Shown: positions 5,892-9,324 of the stretch, one piece after another
Layout: each line of letters starts with the position of its first letter
Position numbering within the stretch: the stretch's first letter is position 1
Assembly: GCA_018725205.1 (NCBI GenBank)
Contig: QLUB01000075.1
Span: 1-9,324 of the forward strand
Source of the DNA: a candidate division NPL-UPA2 bacterium
GTDB lineage: Bacteria > Bacillota > UBA994
DNA length: 9,324 nucleotides
Direction: 5' to 3'
Position numbers and translations under genes: made by a program
The notes under the pieces: generated by a model
The model's input: the letters and a program-made list of their open reading frames with translations, nothing else
Database searches by the model: none
What the model was told of the DNA's origin: nothing

Positions 5892-6599
5892 AAACGCTTC
5901 TGCCAAAAAGGGGCGGGAGTTGATGCGTCTGCCGCGCTGTGGCCCGTTTACGCGCCGTACCAGGTCACGGACGAAGAGCTATTCAGCGAAGACTACCGCC
6001 AGGCTCGCCAAGTATGGGAGGCGGAAGGAGAGCTTGTGGACGGCGTAACCTTCATAAACCCCGCAAAAGAAATGTCCCTGCTGCATGATTTCCTAGCGGT
6101 TGACATATGGGACAATCAAAGCATCTTAGCCTTTGTAAACCGCTATGGCCTGCTGGGAATAAGCTTCAGGAAAAGCCCGCTCTGGATTGTCTCGCAAGTC
6201 CCCGTAGTCAGCTACGGCGTTGAACGCGAAGACTTGCATGAATTTCAATGCGCGGCGCAAACCTTAAAAGAATCTTACAACTTATGGGAATCGGGAGAAA
6301 ACCAGCCGCTGCTACTGCGCCGGTTCCGCCACGGACTCGCGGGCGGGGCACAATATCCACAACTGAACAGCTACAGGCGCATTGTTCCAGGGGTGCGCGG
6401 ACTGACGCTCCTTGACAACATTTGGCTGCATTTTTATAACCTCGCTATAGGCAAGGACTGGTTTAGCTGTGACTGGTGCGGAAGCCTTTTTGAGAAGGAA
6501 CACGGCCATAACAAATACTGTCCACCTTGCCGGGAACTGCCCACCCCGCCAAGGCACTTAAAACGAAGAAAGCCGAAAAGAGAACAGTCCTCTCCATAG
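5784..6599 (+). CDS. Unknown protein with C-terminal zinc ribbon, element-end cargo gene
   Basis: The 271-residue protein is not one I can name. The middle contains ILAFVNRYGLLGISF (about 114-128), a phrase seen in uncharacterised Bacillota proteins with C-terminal zinc motifs, and a long helical segment. Near the C-terminus C229-x2-C232 and C246-x2-C249 form a four-cysteine zinc ribbon (FSCDWCGSLF, KYCPPCR), followed by a basic tail (HLKRRKPKREQ), which suggests nucleic-acid contact. The first 36 residues are an 18-residue unit repeated twice. The ATG at 5784 has AGGAGGAG about five to seven bases upstream. It is a lone plus-strand gene with its own promoter, directly beside attP, so in the integrated element it would lie at the end opposite the integrase, a usual place for host-modifying cargo genes. 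Layout loosely resembles ABATE/CGNR-type regulators. Confidence 0.75.
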   Translation: MEKIYPVERGTDYQTGRDMKKIYPVQPEIDYQTGNLKRFCQKGAGVDASAALWPVYAPYQVTDEELFSEDYRQARQVWEAEGELVDGVTFINPAKEMSLLHDFLAVDIWDNQSILAFVNRYGLLGISFRKSPLWIVSQVPVVSYGVEREDLHEFQCAAQTLKESYNLWESGENQPLLLRRFRHGLAGGAQYPQLNSYRRIVPGVRGLTLLDNIWLHFYNLAIGKDWFSCDWCGSLFEKEHGHNKYCPPCRELPTPPRHLKRRKPKREQSSP

Positions 6600-6624
6600 G
6601 TACTGCGCGGATAACCTCTAAACA

Positions 6625-6649
6625 CAAAAAACAGCGGCCCACAGGCCGC
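6625..6649 (-). terminator. Intrinsic terminator, leftward
   Basis: GCGGCC (6634-6639) and GGCCGC (6644-6649) form a six-pair hairpin with a four-base loop. On the minus strand it is followed by TGTTTTTTG. It would stop transcription running leftward from the integrase side into the convergent gene at 5784-6599. Confidence 0.65.
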
Positions 6650-6668
6650 CTTCAGGCACAAAAAGTAA

Positions 6669-6686
6669 TGCAGTTTTACAGCAGTT
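6669..6686. promoter_or_regulatory. Integrase arm-type site, left arm of attP
   Basis: GCAGTT occurs twice 11 bases apart (6670-6675, 6681-6686). This 18-base unit matches the one at 6929-6946 at 17 of 18 positions, and the two units lie on opposite sides of the tRNA-derived core. Paired repeats with one-turn spacing on both flanks fit integrase N-terminal-domain arm sites; binding is inferred. Confidence 0.6.
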
Positions 6687-6746
6687 ACGATGTGAAAACA
6701 TTAAACCAGAGTGAAAGTAACCCCAAAATCTGCCAGCCTGAAAGCA

Positions 6747-6774
6747 AAAAAAGCCCGTAATATAAGGCTTTTTT
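6747..6774 (+). terminator. Intrinsic terminator, usable in both directions
   Basis: AAAAAAGCC (6747-6755) pairs perfectly with GGCTTTTTT (6766-6774) around a ten-base loop. The flanking A- and T-runs make it work on either strand. It lies about 150 bases after the gene at 5784-6599 and just before the attachment core, insulating element and host after integration. Confidence 0.75.
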
Positions 6775-6809
6775 GAACAGGAGTAAACTAGACTGAACGT
6801 ATGTTTTGA

Positions 6810-6866
6810 GACTCAGGATCTAGTGAGCATTAGCTCGTGGAGGTTCAAATCCTCTCAGCCGCACCA
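6810..6866 (+). other. attP: attP core: 3' half of tRNA-Leu(CAG)
   Basis: The 57 bases read as the 3' portion of a class II tRNA: anticodon loop CTCAGGA (6812-6818, anticodon CAG for leucine), 3' anticodon stem TCTAG, a long variable arm with a GAGC/GCTC stem, a T arm with TTCAAAT loop, acceptor strand CAGCCGC and CCA. The preceding bases do not pair with the anticodon stem, and no matching GCGGCTG acceptor strand lies nearby, so it is not a functional tRNA gene. Integrases commonly cross over in tRNA anticodon loops, with the element carrying the 3' half to rebuild the gene. The integrase gene points at it from 134 bases away. Confidence 0.85.
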
Positions 6867-6928
6867 ATAAAATCAGGGCTTCCAGGGTTTTGAAAATCTC
6901 AGGGCCATCCCATATTCACCCCCAGTAC

Positions 6929-6946
6929 TGCAGTTTTACTGCAGTT
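6929..6946. promoter_or_regulatory. Integrase arm-type site, right arm of attP
   Basis: GCAGTT at 6930-6935 and 6941-6946, again 11 bases apart, repeating the left-arm unit at 6669-6686 in the same orientation. It lies between the attachment core and the integrase terminator. Confidence 0.6.
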
Positions 6947-6953
6947 TTCAGAC

Positions 6954-6982
6954 AAAAAAATAGCAGGGATTGCGCCCCCTGC
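6954..6982 (-). terminator. Intrinsic terminator of the integrase operon
   Basis: GCAGGG (6963-6968) pairs with CCCTGC (6977-6982) over an eight-base loop; on the minus strand the hairpin is followed by a run of T about seven long. It begins 18 bases beyond the integrase stop codon. Confidence 0.8.
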
Positions 6983-6999
6983 CGGTGTAAGCCAAAACC

Positions 7000-8193
7000 T
7001 TATCCGCCCTGCGCCTTTGCAGGGTCTTTTCTTTTGCTCAACAGCCCGTTTAAGCTTTCCGCCGCCAGCTTCGCCATCTCTGGCGTAACGTGGCTGTACA
7101 GGTCAAGGGTCATGGTAATACTTGAATGTCCCAGGCGTTCCTGTACCAGCTTGGCCGGTACGCCGCGTTTCAGCAGCAGGGTTGCGTGTGTGTGCCGCAG
7201 GTCATGCAGCCGCACCTTTGGCAGCCCCGCCTTCTCCAGCCACCGCTGAAAACGCTTGGTGAACTCCTGTATGTTCAGGAAAGTACCGTCCTCTTTACAG
7301 AACACCAGCCCGTTATCCTGGAACGCTTCACCCATCAGCAGCCGCTCCTGCAGTTGGCGTTTCCGGTATAACTTCAATTCCCGCACCGCGTCATCCGTCA
7401 GGGTAACGCTGCGCTTACCGGCTTTGCTTTTAGTCGTCTCTTCCAGGACTTGTCCGGCTTTTAGTGACAGCAGTTGCCGCTGGACAGTAATAGCTCCGTG
7501 CTCCAGGTCAACGCAGTCCCAGCACAGGCCCAGCAACTCGCCGCGCCGCAGCCCCGTCGTAGCCGCCAGCAGGAAGGCCGCAAACAGCCGGTCATCTCTG
7601 GCGGCTTCAAAAAATGTCAGCAGCTCGGCTTCCGTAAGCGGGCGCATTTGCTTATTCTTGATAGTCGGCGGACTGGTCGCATCAGCCACGTTCCGCTGCA
7701 GCAGGCCCTCCTTCACCGCCTGTTGCAGTGCCTGCCGGATAACAGCGTGCAGGTAGCGCACCAGCCGGGTTGACAGGCCCCCTTTGCCGTCTGCCCTGCC
7801 ATTGGCCAGTTTCTCGTTGTAGAACGCCTGCAACATGTTGGCCTGCAGCTTCGCCATCGGAATGTTTCCTAAAGCGGGTTTGATGTGAACTCTGATCAAC
7901 AATTCGTAGCCCTCATACGTGCCTTGCTTCAGTGTCCCGGCCTTGTAGCCGGTCAGCCACCTATCCAGCCACTCGCCCAGGGTTGTTCTGGCGGGTTCAA
8001 CAAAGCCGCCGTTTTTAACTTCCGCCAAGGCTTTTGCCAGCTTGTCGGCAACCTCCTTGCGGGTCTTGCCATAGAAACTCTTGCGCTTCGGCGCTCCCGT
8101 GACCAGGTCATAGCCAACGCTGACCTGGGCCATCCAAATGCCATCTGGCCGCTTGCAAATGCTCCCCTCGTTGTTCCCGCGCCGCTTCGCCAT
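7000..8193 (-). CDS. int: Phage tyrosine integrase
   Basis: The 397-residue protein is a site-specific tyrosine recombinase that joins and separates element and host DNA at att sites. Three domains are visible: an N-terminal arm-binding domain (about 1-65; GSICKRPDGIWMAQVSVGYD and SFYGKTRKEVADKL), a SAM-like core-binding domain (about 70-175), and the catalytic domain with R216 (TGLRRGE), K257 (SKAGKRSV), H330 and R333 (HDLRHTH), H356 (LGHSS) and the nucleophile Y366 (LDLYSH). All catalytic residues are present, so it should be active. The ATG at 8193 has GAGGAGG seven bases upstream and follows the preceding gene's stop by 12 bases, so the two are one operon. Its 3' end faces the tRNA-Leu attachment core, the usual arrangement. 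K255 is an alternative catalytic lysine. Confidence 0.96.
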   Translation of the reverse strand: MAKRRGNNEGSICKRPDGIWMAQVSVGYDLVTGAPKRKSFYGKTRKEVADKLAKALAEVKNGGFVEPARTTLGEWLDRWLTGYKAGTLKQGTYEGYELLIRVHIKPALGNIPMAKLQANMLQAFYNEKLANGRADGKGGLSTRLVRYLHAVIRQALQQAVKEGLLQRNVADATSPPTIKNKQMRPLTEAELLTFFEAARDDRLFAAFLLAATTGLRRGELLGLCWDCVDLEHGAITVQRQLLSLKAGQVLEETTKSKAGKRSVTLTDDAVRELKLYRKRQLQERLLMGEAFQDNGLVFCKEDGTFLNIQEFTKRFQRWLEKAGLPKVRLHDLRHTHATLLLKRGVPAKLVQERLGHSSITMTLDLYSHVTPEMAKLAAESLNGLLSKRKDPAKAQGG

Positions 8194-8205
8194 CGCTTCG
8201 CCTCC

Positions 8206-8556
8206 TCACTCCAATTCTTCTAGCCACAAACCGTCAAACGCTACGTCAACCTTGGCCGCGTTCTGCAGCAGTTCTTTGTCTAGGTCGCTTAGGACGCCCT
8301 CTTCGGTAGTCAGCGCGTCCAGGACTTCCTGCGCCGTTTCACAGACTGTAGCACCGCAGCGATCCGTCTCGCCCTGCCAAAGGGTATAGTAGTTTTCCAT
8401 TAGGACATACTCGCCGCTTGCGGTCTTGTACAGCGCCACCGCCTGCCAGCGGTTTTGCTCCTGGCCGGCCACCCACTTGTTGTCTGCATCAGCCAATTTT
8501 TCCCCGGTGAATCGTAAATCCTTCTGGCCGTCCCTGGTGATAGTGTACTTTCCCAT
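8206..8556 (-). CDS. Small protein co-transcribed with integrase, weakly EXLDI-like
   Basis: The 116-residue acidic soluble protein begins MGKYTITRDGQKDLRFTG, contains RWQAVALYKTASGEYVL in the middle and ends in a helical acidic segment (LSDLDKELLQNAAK, LWLEELE). The central pattern, charged strand, then Y-K/R-T-x-x-G-K/E-Y/F-V-L, then a helix with ETAQEVLDAL, recalls the EXLDI family of presumed antitoxin-like proteins, but the terminal EXLDI motif is not exact, so this is tentative. AAAGGAGG lies seven bases before the ATG at 8556. It is the first gene after the leftward promoter at 8598-8627 and shares a transcript with int, so it may be a regulator or partner in the integration decision. 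Confidence 0.75.
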   Translation of the reverse strand: MGKYTITRDGQKDLRFTGEKLADADNKWVAGQEQNRWQAVALYKTASGEYVLMENYYTLWQGETDRCGATVCETAQEVLDALTTEEGVLSDLDKELLQNAAKVDVAFDGLWLEELE

Positions 8557-8597
8557 TTTCTTTCCTCCTTTTTGTGTAATATAGTGTATTTACGTTC

Positions 8598-8627
8598 ATT
8601 GTAGCACAATAGAGTTACTGCCGTCAA
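8598..8627 (-). promoter_or_regulatory. Leftward sigma-A promoter for the small gene and int
   Basis: On the minus strand TTGACG (8627-8622) and TACAAT (8603-8598) are separated by 18 bases, close to the consensus. The start of transcription would be about 35-40 bases before the ATG at 8556. Confidence 0.75.
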
Positions 8628-8636
8628 GTGCATAAA

Positions 8637-8665
8637 TTGAAACATAGTGAAATATATGATACTAT
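8637..8665 (+). promoter_or_regulatory. Rightward sigma-A promoter for the excisionase gene
   Basis: TTGAAA (8637-8642) and TACTAT (8660-8665) are separated by exactly 17 bases. The -35 boxes of this and the leftward promoter are only nine bases apart, so the two are back to back and a single bound regulator could affect both. A weak ATAGT/ACTAT inverted repeat (about 8644-8665) overlaps the -10. Confidence 0.75.
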
Positions 8666-8690
8666 AAACCTAAACGAAGGAAGCAGAATC

Positions 8691-8867
8691 ATGGAAAACT
8701 ATTATACGCCTAAAGAAATTTCCGCTAAGCTGAAACTCAACACAAGAACGATATATAAATGGATCAGGGAAGGCCGGGTACGTGCCGTTAAGCTTGGCGA
8801 CGTCTGGCGCATTTCCGAATCTGAAATACAGCGGCTTCTGGGAGGCAAACAGGAGGCAGGGCAGTAG
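8691..8867 (+). CDS. xis: Excisionase-type HTH protein (probable recombination directionality factor)
   Basis: The 58-residue protein is almost entirely an HTH-17/excisionase domain: YYTPKEISAKLKLNTRTIYKWIREGRV, then RAVKLGDVWRISESEIQRLL. Such proteins bind and bend DNA at att sites to direct the integrase toward excision, or act as small repressors. The start is ATG at 8691, with AAGGAA eight bases upstream; in-frame codons further upstream to 8628 overlap the promoter and are not credible. It is divergent from the int operon, which fits a lysogeny/excision switch. The last codon overlaps the terminator stem. Confidence 0.85.
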   Translation: MENYYTPKEISAKLKLNTRTIYKWIREGRVRAVKLGDVWRISESEIQRLLGGKQEAGQ

Positions 8868-8877
8868 CCTCTTTTTT
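8853..8877 (+). terminator. Intrinsic terminator overlapping the excisionase stop codon
   Basis: GAGGC (8853-8857) pairs with GCCTC (8867-8871) over a nine-base loop that contains most of the TAG stop (8865-8867), followed by TTTTTT. The stem is short, so efficiency is uncertain. Confidence 0.6.
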
Positions 8878-8904
8878 CTCACGCCATCGCGGGATTTACC
8901 ACTG

Positions 8905-8930
8905 ACTTCTGCGAAATGTTTCGCAGAAGT
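8905..8930. repeat. Perfect 26-bp palindrome (copy 1)
   Basis: ACTTCTGCGAAA (8905-8916) and TTTCGCAGAAGT (8919-8930) are perfect reverse complements around a central TG. There is no T-run, so it is not a standard terminator. It shares the GAAATGTTTC core with the second palindrome 72 bases away. Confidence 0.9.
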
Positions 8931-8975
8931 TACCCTTCCCGATCTGTTCGGCCACTTTGTCGCGGGATTCTCCCA

Positions 8976-9003
8976 ACGCTTCCGGAAATGTTTCCGGAAG
9001 CGT
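8976..9003. repeat. Perfect 28-bp palindrome (copy 2)
   Basis: ACGCTTCCGGAAA (8976-8988) and TTTCCGGAAGCGT (8991-9003) are perfect reverse complements around a central TG. The two copies also share TCGCGGGATT at a similar offset (8887-8896 and 8960-8969), so the unit is a diverged tandem repeat of about 72 bp. It encodes LPETFPEALG in the ParB-like frame. Confidence 0.9.
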
Positions 9004-9053
9004 CTCCGAAATTCTTCCAGGTGACGTCTGTCCATGTGCCTGCCGGCGCTTGG

Positions 9054-9097
9054 CCGCTATCCGCTCCGTCTCCTCAATAAATGCCGCTTCCCTCATC
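9054..9097 (-). repeat. Direct repeat of window bases 1-44
   Basis: 40 of 44 bases match positions 1-44 in the same orientation. Both copies encode MREAxFxEETERIA on the minus strand, so this is shared coding sequence of two related ParB-like genes or gene pieces. Confidence 0.85.
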
Positions 9098-9113
9098 ACT
9101 ACAGTACTGATGA
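9093..9113. other. Near-palindromic junction between opposed gene fragments
   Basis: TCATCACTAC (9093-9102) and GTACTGATGA (9104-9113) are inverted copies with one mismatch around a single central base. It sits exactly where minus-strand ParB-like coding gives way to plus-strand methyltransferase coding, suggesting a rearrangement point. Confidence 0.5.
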
Positions 9114-9324
9114 GATGAAGCAGAGAACGACGAGCGAGATCGGAAGATTATCGACATGTATTTGGCTTGTCATACGTGGGAAGAGATTGCTGAAGCCATG
9201 GGGTACGAGAGCGAAAGTGGCCCGAGAGGTCGACTTGAAATCATCCGCAAAAATGGCAAACTTTCCGAAATTGCGGCTCCTAATTCCCTCCAATTGTTCA
9301 ACATCTGGAAGTTCCAGGATAACG
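9114..9324 (+). pseudogene. HTH-methyltransferase part of a ParB/DNA methylase, 5'-truncated, runs off window
   Basis: From 9114, just after an in-frame TGA, the frame is open to the window end and reads DEAENDERDRKIIDMYLACH, then TWEEIAEAMGYESESGPRGR, LSEIAAPNSLQLF and NIWKFQDN. This resembles the helix-turn-helix linker and first strand of the methyltransferase domain in phage DNA-modification proteins, where LQxFxIW leads into the catalytic region and a later GGGTT-type SAM site (outside the window). There is no start codon at the beginning of the family-like part; ATG at 9156 would give a product lacking the ParB portion. It is therefore probably a broken or rearranged gene. Confidence 0.55.

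Larger units (their letters stand above)
8896..9099 (-). pseudogene. ParB-like protein fragment, out-of-context remnant
   Basis: Leftward from 9099 the frame reads MREAAFIEETERIAAKRR, then AHGQTSPGR, SETLPETFPEALGES and RDKVAEQIG, which I recognise as the linker/helical part following the ParB nuclease domain in ParB/methyltransferase proteins of phages and plasmids. After IG the family-like sequence is lost (KGNFCETFRRSQW, then a stop at 8896). A second copy of the SRDxV motif (GKSRDGVRKK) appears in another frame further left, matching the DNA duplication there. No ParB nuclease domain or downstream domain is attached, and no ribosome site precedes it, so it is best read as a degraded piece. 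Confidence 0.6.

Noticed and set aside
6600..6866. A complete tRNA-Leu gene ending at 6866
   Set aside because: The 5' half is missing: bases before the anticodon loop do not pair with TCTAG, and no GCGGCTG-type acceptor strand with a D arm is found at a proper distance. The GCGGCC at 6634 is too far upstream and is part of a terminator hairpin.
8905..9003. Bidirectional transcription terminators
   Set aside because: The palindromes have only two central bases and no T-run on either side, unlike the real terminators elsewhere in the window.
8670..9035. A 121-codon minus-strand open frame overlapping the excisionase gene
   Set aside because: It runs antisense through a well-supported HTH gene and its promoter; only the portion near 8880-9030 has ParB-like traces, from the repeated DNA there.
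9137..9147. AGATCGGAAGA, identical to the start of a common Illumina adapter, near the odd junction
   Set aside because: It lies within a continuous family-like reading frame (ERDRKIIDMYLA), the next base departs from the adapter, and the sequence continues sensibly on both sides, so it is most likely coincidence.

Overview
The window looks like part of a temperate phage or phage-like integrative element from a fairly GC-rich Bacillota, most likely a Clostridia/Peptococcaceae-type host. That assignment is an inference. It rests on near-perfect AGGAGG-type ribosome binding sites before almost every gene, frequent GTG/TTG starts, tight overlapping operons, and protein families typical of such prophages. 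There is no rRNA, no complete tRNA and no ordinary chromosomal housekeeping gene.

Left arm (about 1-5673, all minus strand). One long operon reads from right to left: a small excisionase-type HTH protein, a large CHC2/TOPRIM primase fused to a P-loop helicase-type ATPase, a DUF1874 protein (the family that includes the viral ring nuclease anti-CRISPR AcrIII-1), a tiny ORF interrupted by an in-frame amber codon, a probable small terminase subunit, and a large terminase subunit encoded as two separate overlapping genes (ATPase, then nuclease). The window edge cuts into a ParB-like/DNA-modification gene. The 3' end of the primase gene carries eleven CGTCCA hexamers on both strands and a perfect 25-bp inverted repeat, and could be an embedded replication origin.

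Middle (about 5674-6999). A divergent promoter region leads to a single plus-strand gene of unknown function with a C-terminal zinc ribbon and a duplicated N-terminus. Beyond it lies what looks like a complete phage attachment site (attP). Its core is the 3' half of a tRNA-Leu(CAG) gene starting at the anticodon loop, flanked on both sides by the same paired 11-bp-spaced GCAGTT repeats, as expected of integrase arm sites. Because both arms are present and the tRNA 5' half is missing, the sequence looks like the circular (excised) or tandem form, so the genes on both sides probably belong to the same element.

Right arm (about 7000-9324). A tyrosine integrase and a small upstream partner gene (minus strand) are transcribed divergently from a short excisionase gene (plus strand); two good sigma-A-type promoters sit back to back between them, forming a likely integration/excision switch. 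Beyond a terminator the sequence becomes mosaic. There is a minus-strand fragment of a ParB-like protein containing two 72-bp degenerate repeats, each with a perfect palindrome. It joins head to head, across a near-palindromic junction, to a plus-strand fragment of the HTH/methyltransferase part of the same kind of protein. The first 44 bases of the window recur at 9054-9097.

In summary, the element has replication (primase-helicase), packaging (terminase), integration/excision (int/xis/attP), DNA modification (ParB-methyltransferase fragments) and one candidate counter-defence gene (DUF1874).
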